Assembly: GCF_018613725.1 (NCBI RefSeq)
Contig: NZ_JAGGPS010000042.1
Span: 28,418-92,417 of the forward strand
Origin: Hymenobacter sp. ISL-91
GTDB lineage: Bacteria > Bacteroidota > Bacteroidia > Cytophagales > Hymenobacteraceae
Length of the DNA stretch: 64,000 bases
Reading direction: 5' to 3'
The position numbers were made by a program, and so were the translations under genes. Below the pieces are notes generated by a model. The model saw only the letters and a program-made list of their open reading frames with translations. It did no database searches and had not been told where the DNA came from. Of the stretch, positions 53,381 to 61,878 are shown piece after piece (within the stretch, counting starts at the first letter, position 1; every line of letters begins with the position of its first letter).

Positions 53381-54922
53381 ATGCGCTCCGTTCTGCTAGT
53401 CACCTTTGATCAGATTTATCAAGAACCCATTCTACCCAAGGAGGAATATTTGGTCGGAATAGACCGCGAGACTTTGCTCCGAATCGCCAGCTATTTATTG
53501 AATCTACACGCCGCTGAGGACTTTCGTGTAACCTTCCCGCGCATCTTCGGTTCGCATAGCCGGGACGAGGCCACACGTATTTTTCGCCGCTTGGAACAGC
53601 TGGAGCGCACGTCTCATTCGATGATCAGTATCATCGCGCCGGAATCAGCCCTGAAGCTATTTCAACTGATTTTCCCGCGACCTGATGAACCGTGTACGCA
53701 GAGTGAGGCCGAAATGGAAGGCAATATTTTCCGGCTCTTTTTTGCTGTTAACTCCGAGGTAGTTGCCGCCGAAAATACCTCACTGGATAATGCCCCGGAA
53801 TTACCGGGTGTCGATCCGATAGCACGATTGGCGCTACTGAACAGCCATGCCCGGTTTGACATTACCCATGAGGGCGTTGAACGGCTCATGATTAGCCAGA
53901 TGGCAAAATCCATTCAGCTGTTCACGTTTATGGAAGAACGGGAGAAATATCACCTTCTGTTGGCAGCTTTTTTAGAAGCCTTCCGGTGCGGAACCTGGCA
54001 GGAGTACAGCCAGCGCATTTTCAGCCTAATTAAGCTTATCTGGGATCAGATCAGTAGCAATTCCACCGGAACAATCATCGTAAAGGAGGAGGACGACCGC
54101 ATATTTCTGGACAATTTCATCTTGGCCGAAGGCGCACACGTCATTACGGATGACTATTTCTCGGTTCGCGAACGTCCGTTGTTTAAAGTGGCGAATGACG
54201 AATACGTGGTAGTATATCCGCGATTCGTCGTTGAAATGCTCCACAAAGGCCTGTATTGGCGCTTTCAGAAACTAAATGAAGACTCTAGTCGGACGCTGCT
54301 GGGAGGGCAAGACTGGGCGGGGTTGTATAAAAAGGAATTCTCCGAAGAATACCTGCTCAACCCTATACTCGACAGCATCCTGACTAAACAGGGCACCGCC
54401 ATCAGTGGGAAAGAACTGGAAGACAGCGGTGTGTTGGCTGCTGATGGGCATGTGGAACCTGACTATTATTTCAAAGCGACGAAACGCGTCATTTTGTTGG
54501 AATCCAAAGACGTCAATATCAACAAGCTGTTCAAGAACGGGGACGATTTCAACGGCTTTGTCGAGGAACTGCGCGATAAGTTCTACCGCCGCAGCAGTGC
54601 CCCGGTCACGAACAAGCTCAAAAAGACGGCTGTCTTACAGCTGCTGCGCAATATCCAGCGCCTGTTGTCGGGTGTGCCGAAATTCGACAAACCCATTGCC
54701 CAGCCAGCGCAGCTCATTATCTACCCCATTCTGCTTGTGCACGACTCGTTTTACAACATGCCAGGCCTGAATGCCGTGGTGGATTCCTGGCTTCAGCAGG
54801 AATTAATCAGGCTACGGCACGAAGGGATTATCGCCGTACATGGACGCATCCGCCCGCTGACCATCATCGATATCGACACGCTGATTACATACCAAGACCC
54901 GTTTGCTGAGAACAAACTGTAG
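53381..54922 (+). pseudogene. PD-(D/E)xK-type nuclease-like gene, 3' end cut off by an IS
   Basis: A protein of unknown family starting at ATG 53381 (MRSVLLVTFDQIYQEPILPKEEYL), 513 codons up to a stop created by the IS. Near residues 358-377 it has EPDYYFKATKRVILLESKD, a D-x(n)-ExK pattern of PD-(D/E)xK nucleases, before a conserved-looking tail (AQLIIYPILLVHDSFYNM). The IS entered at codon ENK; removing it and one AAAC copy continues RLRLLDTLEAYAVYGKARV in frame to 56364, giving 587 residues. Coding also seems to extend upstream in a shifted frame. The gene follows the GTPase system and may be an associated effector. Confidence 0.7.
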
Positions 54923-54957
54923 GCTTCCCCGAGAAGTAGGCCAGTGAAAAGTAGAGG

Positions 54958-55770
54958 TCAGGCGGCTTGACGAAACTCGGTCGGGGTCATAAAGTGCAGC
55001 GCCTGGTGCGGGCGCAGGTGGTTGTAATCGTATTGCCACAAGCGACAGTGCTCGCGCACTTGCTGCAAGGTAGCGAAGAGGTAGCCGTTGAGCAGTTCGC
55101 GGCGAAATGAGCCGTTGAAGCGTTCCACATAGGCGTTTTGCGTGGGGCTGGCGGGTTGAATCCAGTGCAGGATAATGCCCTGGGAGCCACACCAGTTCTG
55201 TAGTGCCTGGCTGATAAATTCCGGGCCATTATCGACGCGCAGCCGCTCGGGCGGGCCGTGGCGTTCGACCAAGGTCTGTAGCAAACGCACGACGCGGGCG
55301 GCCGGCAGCGAGAAATCCACCTCGATACCCAGCACTTCGCGATTCCAGTCCTCGACCACGTTGAGCGTCCGAAAGCGCCGCCCGTCGGTCAAGGCGTCGC
55401 TCATAAAGTCCATCGACCAGCACTGGTTCGCTGACTCGGGCACAGCCAGCGGCTGGCGGACGCGCTCAGGCAAGCGGCGTTTCTTGCGCCGCTTGCTCAG
55501 TTGCAGGCGCTGGGCCTGATAGAGCCGCCACATCCGCTTGTGGTTGAGCAGCAGGCCGTCTTTGCGCAGCCGGTGGTAATATTTCCAAAAGCCCCAGCCC
55601 GCGTGACGTTTGACCAACGCCAGCAGCGCGTCCATGACGAGCGCGTCGGCCGCCTGCCGTTGGGCTTGGTCGCCCCGGCCGGGCGGCGTAGCGTAGCTGT
55701 CGCGGGCCAGTCCCACCAGGGCACAGGCCCGCCGCCGGCTCAGCCCCCGCGCCACGGCGTGCTGGGCCAC
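54958..55770 (-). CDS. IS3-family transposase OrfB (DDE domain)
   Basis: A 270-residue integrase-type transposase. The catalytic triad is in [10 protein letters not shown] (D), [11 protein letters not shown] (D) and [15 protein letters not shown] (E). An HTH_21-like region ([30 protein letters not shown]) precedes it. It has no good start of its own: the frame is open upstream back into orfA, so it is likely made as an OrfAB fusion by -1 shift. The sequence resembles the IS407 group. Confidence 0.93.
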   Translation of the reverse strand: MAQHAVARGLSRRRACALVGLARDSYATPPGRGDQAQRQAADALVMDALLALVKRHAGWGFWKYYHRLRKDGLLLNHKRMWRLYQAQRLQLSKRRKKRRLPERVRQPLAVPESANQCWSMDFMSDALTDGRRFRTLNVVEDWNREVLGIEVDFSLPAARVVRLLQTLVERHGPPERLRVDNGPEFISQALQNWCGSQGIILHWIQPASPTQNAYVERFNGSFRRELLNGYLFATLQQVREHCRLWQYDYNHLRPHQALHFMTPTEFRQAA

Positions 55771-55793
55771 GGCCCGCCGCTCGGCCGGGGCGA

Positions 55794-56057
55794 CTACTTT
55801 TTTCGCAGCACCTCCTTGACTACCTGGTTTTCCAGGCTCAGGTCAGCCACTAGCTGCTTGAGTCGGCGGTTTTCTTCTTCCAGATGCTTGAGGCGTTGCA
55901 GCTCGGTCAGCTCCAGGCCACCGTACTTGCTCTTCCACTGATAAAACGTGGGCTCACTAATGCTGTGCTCGCGGCAGATCTGGACCACGGTTTGGCCCTG
56001 GCCTTGCTGGCGCAGGATGCCGATGATTTGGGCTTCACTAAAGCGACTCTTTTTCAT
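55794..56057 (-). CDS. IS3-family transposase OrfA (helix-turn-helix)
   Basis: An 87-residue HTH_Tnp_1 protein: [49 protein letters not shown], then a leucine-zipper-like coiled coil ([32 protein letters not shown]). It binds the IS ends and dimerises. Its last codons CGA AAA AAG TAG hold the slippery site for the shift into orfB. Confidence 0.93.
   Translation of the reverse strand: MKKSRFSEAQIIGILRQQGQGQTVVQICREHSISEPTFYQWKSKYGGLELTELQRLKHLEEENRRLKQLVADLSLENQVVKEVLRKK
55797..55803 (-). promoter_or_regulatory. A-AAA-AAG slippery heptamer for -1 frameshift
   Basis: On the minus strand the end of orfA reads CGA AAA AAG TAG. Slipping back by one on A-AAA-AAG gives [17 protein letters not shown], which joins orfB in frame. 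This is the classical IS3-family way to make the OrfAB transposase. Confidence 0.85.
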
Positions 56058-56137
56058 GGGTAGGAGGAAAAGGATGGGAAAAGATACCCCCTTCCTCTAC
56101 TTTTCACTGGCCTACTTCTCGGGGAAGCGTACAAAAC

Positions 56138-56364
56138 GACTACGGCTGCTAGACACTTTGGAAGCCTATGCGGTGTACGGCAAGGCCCGTGTTACCAACA
56201 AGCCCCTCCGAAGCCAGGCCGCCCTCAACCACTACCTGTCCCAGAGCACAAAACCCTTCTCGACCTTTCTGCTGGAATACGCGCGGGAACGCAATATTTC
56301 GCCGGTTTCCGATACACAGTTAAGCATAATCAAGGACTTTCTGAGCAACGCGCAACGCCCGTAG
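56138..56364 (+). pseudogene. Severed 3' end of the nuclease-like gene
   Basis: This fragment encodes RLRLLDTLEAYAVYGKARV and ends ISPVSDTQLSIIKDFLSNAQRP at 56364, the last 75 or so residues of the gene cut at 54917. With the IS and one AAAC copy removed the frame is continuous. It has no start of its own. About 280 nt without a gene follow, ending in a weak hairpin and T run near 56613-56637. Confidence 0.8.
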
Positions 56365-56641
56365 CACCCTCTCTCGCGTCGTCGTAGGTACAGGAAATTT
56401 TTACATCAAATTTGTTCAATGACCTAAACAATTCACTCACAAGCAATAATTGAGGAAGGACGAGTGTAATGAGGAGAGTGCAGATTGCACAAAGTAGAGC
56501 CAAAGAAGTTGTCTAGTGTTCCAACCTCTGAGTTACTGACCATCTTGCAAACCGAGCTATCACAGCTTATTCTAGAGTTTGCATAAATTTTAAAATGATT
56601 CTACGAAAAGATAGGCGCTCAGCCCGCCTTTTTTTATTGAT

Positions 56642-57211
56642 CTAAGGTATTTTCAATACCCTTTTCACCAACAAAAACTCAGATTTTGCGACTACCATAG
56701 GTATTTCGCGCTCTTGTAACATCAGCGCAAGACTCAGCCTATGCCTGCCGTCAACTACATCAAATACATCATCAAACAGATGTCGATAATGGGGCGGCAC
56801 TAATTCTTGTCCAGCATTCCATTCGCTCAATATTTTATAACACTGCGTTTCCTGGAACAGATGCTCTTCTTCAAGATATGCCTCTCTATTTTCCTCATCT
56901 AATGAATCCAATATATTCTGGATTGGAACAATCAGCGTAGTATGCCCTTGTGCAATGAAAGTCTCTTGTGAAGCGCCCACATTGGGCATGTTATACCAAC
57001 TAAAACCCTGTTCCTTGAAGTCATCTACAGTAGGGTTAAGCTTCCATAGGGGTTTGACCATTATAACACTGTGTGAGGCTGCTTCACGAATCCGCTTGAA
57101 CTCGTTGATTTGCGCGGCGCGCTCTGCAATCATTGAATGATAACTATTAAGATCGGCCCCTACCTCTTTGTGTTCGGGCAGTTTTTTCTTTAATTCTTTC
57201 CCTTGGTCCAT
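56642..57211 (-). CDS. Hypothetical protein with ParB/Srx-like core
   Basis: A 189-residue protein with low GC, unlike its neighbours. It starts MDQGKELKKKLPEHKEVGADL with a charged helical part. Its C-terminal half has YRHLFDDVFDVVDGRHRLSLALMLQEREIPMVV, the DGxHR loop of the ParB/sulfiredoxin-like fold. Enzymes with this fold can be kinases, nucleases or CTP-switch proteins, so the activity is open. Its composition suggests recent transfer. Confidence 0.6.
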   Translation of the reverse strand: MDQGKELKKKLPEHKEVGADLNSYHSMIAERAAQINEFKRIREAASHSVIMVKPLWKLNPTVDDFKEQGFSWYNMPNVGASQETFIAQGHTTLIVPIQNILDSLDEENREAYLEEEHLFQETQCYKILSEWNAGQELVPPHYRHLFDDVFDVVDGRHRLSLALMLQEREIPMVVAKSEFLLVKRVLKIP

Positions 57212-57458
57212 ATGATAGCATCTTTAAATACAGCAAAGGCTGTGTGTTGTAATACTTGCATTTAAGCCTCTCAGTTAGCATCAAGATGATCAGAGTTTTT
57301 ATTAACCACTTATACCGGTGGCCCGCAACAGACTCGCTAGTTGCGGCCTTAGTTAATTTGGTACAATGGTTAATCAAGCCACTACGGATTGGTGGGATTC
57401 AGAAAGGTACACCTTCCAGGCCCCCATCAATCAGTAGCGGCTCGTCCTGGAAATGAGG

Positions 57459-57509
57459 GGTCAGAAAGTGGGGCCAGCCAGGTATCTTCGTGGCCCCACC
57501 TTATTGACC
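57459..57509. repeat. Nested inverted repeat upstream of the first serine recombinase
   Basis: Outer arms GGTCA (57459-57463) and TGACC (57505-57509) enclose inner arms GTGGGGCCA (57468-57476) and TGGCCCCAC (57491-57499). It ends 8 nt before the start codon at 57518. It could be the res or crossover site of the recombinase and its operator. The rest of 57212-57458 shows nothing I can support. Confidence 0.55.
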
Positions 57510-57517
57510 CATCTGCC

Positions 57518-58090
57518 ATGAATTTCGGTTACGCCCGCGTCTCAGCCAAAGACCAGCACCTCGATACCCAACTCGCCCAACTCCAGGCCGCCGGCGTTGA
57601 CCGGGTGTTTGAGGAAAAGATCAGCGGCGCCACCATCCAACGGCCGATGCTCACCGAAATGCTCTCCAGGCTGCGGACCGGCGATACGGTGACCGTGGCA
57701 CGCTTGAACCGCTTGGGCCGTAACAGTGCCCACATCATGCAACTGGTGGCCGAGCTGCACGAGCGCCAGGTGCGCTTCGTCGCCTTGGACCTGGGCATCG
57801 ATACGGCCACGCCGGCCGGCCGGCTGGTGCTGGGCATCTTCGCCGCGCTGGCCGAGTACGACCGCGAGAGCATCCGCGAGCGGGCGACAGCCGGCATTGC
57901 CCTGGCCAAAGCACAGGGCAAGCATCTGGGCCGTCGTCCGGGCGTGGACGCGGGTAAGCTGGCCAAGGTGCAGGCTTGCCTGACCGCCGGCATGTCGGTG
58001 CACCAGACCGTGGCTGCCACGGGTGTGAGCGAGTCCAGCGTCAAGCGCTACCGCCGCCAGGTAGAATTGCGCAGCTCAGACGCGCAATAA
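57518..58090 (+). CDS. Serine recombinase (resolvase/invertase), copy 1
   Basis: A 190-residue small serine recombinase. The catalytic Ser is in GYARVSAKDQ (residue 9); the Arg-rich active site is ARLNRLGRN; the long E helix is AALAEYDRESIRERATAGIALAKAQGK. A C-terminal Hin-type helix-turn-helix (LTAGMSVHQTVAATGVSESSVKRYRR) binds the site. It starts just after a nested inverted repeat. It may resolve plasmid multimers or cointegrates. It shares roughly half its residues with the second copy at 60884. Confidence 0.92.
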   Translation: MNFGYARVSAKDQHLDTQLAQLQAAGVDRVFEEKISGATIQRPMLTEMLSRLRTGDTVTVARLNRLGRNSAHIMQLVAELHERQVRFVALDLGIDTATPAGRLVLGIFAALAEYDRESIRERATAGIALAKAQGKHLGRRPGVDAGKLAKVQACLTAGMSVHQTVAATGVSESSVKRYRRQVELRSSDAQ

Positions 58091-58139
58091 GGCAAGACAA
58101 TTCCGCTTGTCGGGTTTCGCGCTCGATACCGACCTATTC

Positions 58140-58165
58140 TGTCCAGCTGAATTAGACCACCTCAC
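58140..58165 (+). repeat. IS-end-like remnant matching the one at 45906
   Basis: TGTCCA, eight variable bases, then AGACCACCTCAC. It matches 45906-45931 at 21 of 26 places in the same orientation. At the first site it is the right end of an IS3-family remnant, so this is probably a second trace of a related IS. Confidence 0.6.
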
Positions 58166-58259
58166 CCCTAGCGCTTCCGTGTCATTCAGCAGGACGCTCC
58201 CTTATCTTCCAGCGACTTTTGCCCCCTTGGATTTATTACCTTAAGGTACCCCGATTACC

Positions 58260-59714
58260 ATGCGCCATAAGCTACTTACCGGAATACTGTATTTCTCCTC
58301 CCTGTTCATAGTTGTTCGCGCGCAACACTTCGCACCCGTAATCACTTACTCGGTAGGCACTCCCGCCAGTAACCCTCGAGGTATTGCGACAGGCGACTTG
58401 GACCGGGATGGTTATGCCGATATCGTTACCGCTAATTACGCGTCAAGGCAGGTCGGAGTATTGCTTAATCAACGTAATGGCACCTTTGCACCGGTTGTAC
58501 ACTATGCTTTAGGAACTGATAATAGTCCCTATGACATCACGATCGGGGACTTCAATCAGGATGGCTATCCAGACGTGGCGACAGCTAACTACACTAGCCA
58601 AACGGTGAGCGTGTTGCTCAACAAGCAAGATGGTACGCTTGCCCCTCCCGTTATGTACGCAATTGCGGGCGACAATTACCCCCAGAGCCTTGTGGCTGCC
58701 GACGTGAACCGGGATGGTTATCCAGACCTAGTCGCTGCTAATCTGGGTAACACGACGATCAGCGTGTTTATAAACCGTAGAGACGGCACGTTTGCCTTTC
58801 CTAATTCCTATCCGATAGCACCTAGTAGCCTCAGCCTTAGTTTGGCGGTGGGCGACTTAAATCAAGATGGCTACATCGATATTATCACAGCTTGTTATTG
58901 CCCTACCGATAACAGTGTGGGCGTACTGCTCAACCAGCGGGACGGCACGTTCGCCGCCCTCGTGCGCTACCCGCTGGCTGTCAATAGCCAGCCATATGGC
59001 ATAACCGTGGGCGACGTGAATGGGGATTCTTACGTGGATGTCGTTACCGCCAACTTAGGCAACAATACGGTGGGCGTGCTTTTGAACCAACAGAATGGGA
59101 CGCTTGGCCCCGCGCTTTCGTATGCAACCGGCAGCGGTAGTCAGCCCTCTAGTGTTGCCCTGGCTGACGTGGATGGTAATAACCAACCCGATATGGTGGG
59201 CAGTAATATTGGTACAAGTACCGTTGGCCTGTTAATTCAACGTCCAGATGGACAGTTCTCTGCCACGACAACCTATTCTACGGGGGAGCGAAGTGAACCA
59301 GGCCGCATGGCAGTAGTCGATGTAAATAAGGACGGTAGAGTCGATATTCTTACGGCCAATAGCGCTACGGGAACAGTTGGCGTATTACTCAGCCAGTTAC
59401 CGTTGACCAGCCTGCCTTCCCGTTTTGTCAGGCCCGTCACCGTAAGTTTTTATCCTAACCCTACCACCAGTGGCAGACCGTTCGTGATTGCTATGACAAA
59501 GCTGCCCCAAGCAGCACGGTTTCTAGAAATTACCTTCAGCAATAGTCTTGGGCAACTGGTTGCCCGCTCTACCGTGGCAGTAAATGACCCAGGACAAGTG
59601 CAGTTGCCTACCCCCGTATTGGCAAGTGGCTTGTACTTGGTTCGCATCGTCAATCGGGCAGCAGATTACACTATCGTTGGTGTAACGTCGGCGCGATGGT
59701 TGAGCGTCCAGTAG
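58260..59714 (+). CDS. FG-GAP/VCBS-repeat protein exported by type IX secretion
   Basis: A 484-residue exported protein: signal peptide ending VRAQ, then about seven FG-GAP/VCBS-type repeats, each near 50 residues (GDLDRDGYADIVTANYASRQVGVLLNQRNGTF and so on) with DxDxDG-type calcium loops; this should fold as a beta-propeller. The last 80 residues (VSFYPNPTTSGRPFVIAM...GLYLVRIVN) are a type A sorting domain of the type IX system. It is likely a surface or secreted binding protein. GC is slightly lower than in the backbone; it is not related to the metal genes. Confidence 0.88.
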   Translation: MRHKLLTGILYFSSLFIVVRAQHFAPVITYSVGTPASNPRGIATGDLDRDGYADIVTANYASRQVGVLLNQRNGTFAPVVHYALGTDNSPYDITIGDFNQDGYPDVATANYTSQTVSVLLNKQDGTLAPPVMYAIAGDNYPQSLVAADVNRDGYPDLVAANLGNTTISVFINRRDGTFAFPNSYPIAPSSLSLSLAVGDLNQDGYIDIITACYCPTDNSVGVLLNQRDGTFAALVRYPLAVNSQPYGITVGDVNGDSYVDVVTANLGNNTVGVLLNQQNGTLGPALSYATGSGSQPSSVALADVDGNNQPDMVGSNIGTSTVGLLIQRPDGQFSATTTYSTGERSEPGRMAVVDVNKDGRVDILTANSATGTVGVLLSQLPLTSLPSRFVRPVTVSFYPNPTTSGRPFVIAMTKLPQAARFLEITFSNSLGQLVARSTVAVNDPGQVQLPTPVLASGLYLVRIVNRAADYTIVGVTSARWLSVQ

Positions 59715-59911
59715 CGACGTAAAGCAGTGTAAGAAAAGGGTTGCAGCGGTCTAGATGGGCTAAATGACATGAAAAATCGGTGATTTTAAACACCCTCCGT
59801 CTTCCAAATAGGGGCTGATAAGGGCCCGTTATCGGAGCCTAGCCGGTGACTGCCCTTTCGACCGTTTTCTTGGATGCTGCGCCTGAGCTTATGCTATGAA
59901 AAAGGATGGGG

Positions 59912-60634
59912 TTATAGCCGATAGGTCAGCCCCAGCCGGAATGCTTGCAAATAAGCCTCACCAACCACCCCTGCCTGATTTTTCCGATAGTTGGTTAATC
60001 CGTGCGAATAGCCCAGCGCCAGCCCGATGTGCTTGTAGTACGTCGTCAAATTGACGCGAGCCCGCAAATCCAGGTCGGGATGGCCATGGTTGAGGCTGGT
60101 AGAATAGGTGCTGAAGTCGGATTTCGCCTTCCCTTCTTCGTGGCTGCGAAGCAGAAAGCTTACTTCCGGACCGGCGGTCAGGTCTACCTGCGTGCTTTTG
60201 ACGGCAAAACGGTGGCCAAAGAATGGATGCGTAGTAATGCCGTGGTTAACTAAAGAAGTATACCCGGTGGAGCTAGTGCCGAAATCGTGCTGGTCGAAGA
60301 CATTATGAATCCGAGTTCGACTGCTGAGCACTTCGTAGCCGGTTTGCAGCCCCCAGACGCTGCCTTTGGCCGTAACCCGCTGCACCTGCGCCGCCAGCCC
60401 GTAGGATAATCCCAACGTGGTGCCGTACGGGTTCTCCGTATAAGGTTCTTCCCGGTCGGAAATAAGGAATTCATCAAGCGGGTCCGGCACCAAAATCACG
60501 GAACCGTCCCCAGCGGCACCACTGCCCCGATAAGCCGCGAATCCCGAGGTAAGGTGAAGAGAATATTCGGTGCTCTGCCCGTAGCCAAGGCGAGCAGTTA
60601 AAAGACTGAATACAAGAAGGGTAAAAAGCTTCAT
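59912..60634 (-). CDS. Outer-membrane beta-barrel-like exported protein
   Basis: A 240-residue protein with a signal peptide (MKLFTLLVFSLLTARLGYGQ) and alternating beta-strands ending LQAFRLGLTYRL, an outer-membrane barrel pattern common in Bacteroidota. No ligand or enzyme motif is visible. The start at 60634 is fixed by the signal peptide. About 200 nt without a gene separate it from the FG-GAP gene (tail to tail). Confidence 0.7.
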   Translation of the reverse strand: MKLFTLLVFSLLTARLGYGQSTEYSLHLTSGFAAYRGSGAAGDGSVILVPDPLDEFLISDREEPYTENPYGTTLGLSYGLAAQVQRVTAKGSVWGLQTGYEVLSSRTRIHNVFDQHDFGTSSTGYTSLVNHGITTHPFFGHRFAVKSTQVDLTAGPEVSFLLRSHEEGKAKSDFSTYSTSLNHGHPDLDLRARVNLTTYYKHIGLALGYSHGLTNYRKNQAGVVGEAYLQAFRLGLTYRL

Positions 60635-60809
60635 AACGTTAAAACGGGGGTTAGGTGGAGCCAGAATTCTGGTTCTACTCGCTTGAGTGGTTTGGGGAGG
60701 CAATAGTTGCGTCGTTGATGTAATAAAAACAGCTCCTTTCCGTGAACCGCTAAACTAAACGCCCCGCAAGTTGCACCAAAGATTGGAACGGCCCTTTGGT
60801 GTCTATGCC

Positions 60810-60877
60810 GAGTTTAAGAAACTCGTCTACCAATCAAAGTTTACGAAATGCCGTTAGCAGATGAGTTTCGTAAACTC
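60810..60877. repeat. Three related inverted-repeat sites before the second serine recombinase
   Basis: GAGTTT-aag-AAACTC at 60810-60824, AGTTTACGAAAT at about 60837-60848, and GAGTTT-cgt-AAACTC at 60863-60877. The three sites share AGTTTnnn(A)AACT-type arms and end 6 nt before the start codon. This looks like a res region with subsites, also serving as operator. Confidence 0.65.
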
Positions 60878-60883
60878 CCCTGT

Positions 60884-61498
60884 ATGAAGATTGGCTACGC
60901 CCGCGTTTCAACCCGCGACCAGAATTTAGAACTCCAGCTCGACGCCTTGACCCAAGCCGGCTGCGAGCTTATCTACCAGGAGAAAGCCTCCGGCGCCCTG
61001 GCCGCGCGGGTGGAACTCGACAAGCTCTTGGTGCAGGTGCGCCCGGGCGACACAGTATACATCTACAAGCTCGACCGGTTGGGCCGCTCGCTCAAGCACC
61101 TGCTCGACCTAGTGGCCGAGTTGCAGCGCCGCAACATTGGCTTGATTTCCCTGACCGACGCCATCAATACCCACTCGGCTCAGGGCCGGTTGGTGCTCAA
61201 CCTGTTTGCTTCGCTGGCCGAGTTCGAGCGCGAGCTGATTCGCGAGCGCACCCTGGCCGGGCTGGCTGCGGCCCGTGCCCGGGGCCGCGTCGGCGGACGC
61301 AAGCCGGGCCTTTCAGTAGAAGCCCAGCGCACGGCCCGCGCGGCCGAACTGCTCTACAAAGCCCGGGAGTTGAGCGTCGACGACATGGCCCGCAGCCTGC
61401 GCATCTGCAAGGCCACCTTCTACAAGTACCTGCACCACCGCGGCGTGGCCCTGCACGCCCAGCCCTTGCCCAGTCCCGTGACCGCACCGGCAGCGTAA
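60884..61498 (+). CDS. Serine recombinase (resolvase/invertase), copy 2
   Basis: A 204-residue small serine recombinase: GYARVSTRDQNLELQLDAL with the catalytic Ser, YKLDRLGRSLKHLLDLV, and the long helix FASLAEFERELIRERTLAGLAAARARGR. A C-terminal DNA-binding part (LSVDDMARSLRICKATFYKYLHHRG) follows. The ATG at 60884 is preferred over 60848 because the repeat sites lie between them. With three inverted repeats directly upstream it should act at its own res site. Confidence 0.92.
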   Translation: MKIGYARVSTRDQNLELQLDALTQAGCELIYQEKASGALAARVELDKLLVQVRPGDTVYIYKLDRLGRSLKHLLDLVAELQRRNIGLISLTDAINTHSAQGRLVLNLFASLAEFERELIRERTLAGLAAARARGRVGGRKPGLSVEAQRTARAAELLYKARELSVDDMARSLRICKATFYKYLHHRGVALHAQPLPSPVTAPAA

Positions 61499-61878
61499 GC
61501 CCCTAGGCTACCAGCGGTGCGGCGATTAGGCGCGCTATTCTCCGCACAATATGCGGCGAATAGTAATGGGCGGCGGCGGTGCTATGCGTCGCTTATACCG
61601 TTGGTCCTCTGCCTGCGCCGTGCCCTGCGCAATGAAACTCCACGACCGTTACCGCTCGTTGCAGGCCCCCGCCGTGGTCAAGCCATGGTTGCGCGGCCGG
61701 TGTACGCCTGCATGGCGCTGGAGGACCGGACTGCTGGCGCGGCTGGAGGCCCTCTACGAGCAAACAGACCCGGCGCCCCCAACGGATGCACCCAAGTCTT
61801 GTTCCACGGCGGGGAGGGGTGGGCCAAGCGCAATCGCTCCATCGGCCGTATCTTCGTAAGCGTTTTTCACCTATCCAG
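61499..61878. other. Gap with a 12-bp inverted repeat, no convincing gene
   Basis: CTATTCTCCGCA (61535-61546) and TGCGGCGAATAG (61552-61563) pair at 11 of 12 places over a 5-nt loop, directly behind the recombinase gene. Overlapping open frames at 61517-61909 and 61551-61859 look like chance frames in GC-rich DNA. I see nothing else. Confidence 0.45.

Larger units (their letters stand above)
54918..56133 (-). mobile_element. IS3-family (IS407-group-like) insertion sequence, complete
   Basis: The element is 1216 bp, with terminal inverted repeats of about 40 bp that differ at one early base: TGTA(G/C)GCTTCCCCGAG and on through GTAGAGG. It starts TG and ends CA. It is flanked by the 4-bp duplication AAAC at 54914-54917 and 56134-56137; 4 bp is the usual size for the IS407 group. 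It carries orfA and orfB on the minus strand with an A-AAA-AAG shift site between them. It looks intact and recent. Confidence 0.95.

Noticed and set aside
55175..55519. Open frame on the plus strand inside the IS
   Set aside because: Antisense to the transposase catalytic domain with no independent support.
61551..61859. 102-codon open frame before the second Fic gene
   Set aside because: Overlaps another open frame of similar quality; Arg/Ala-rich chance translation, no start context.
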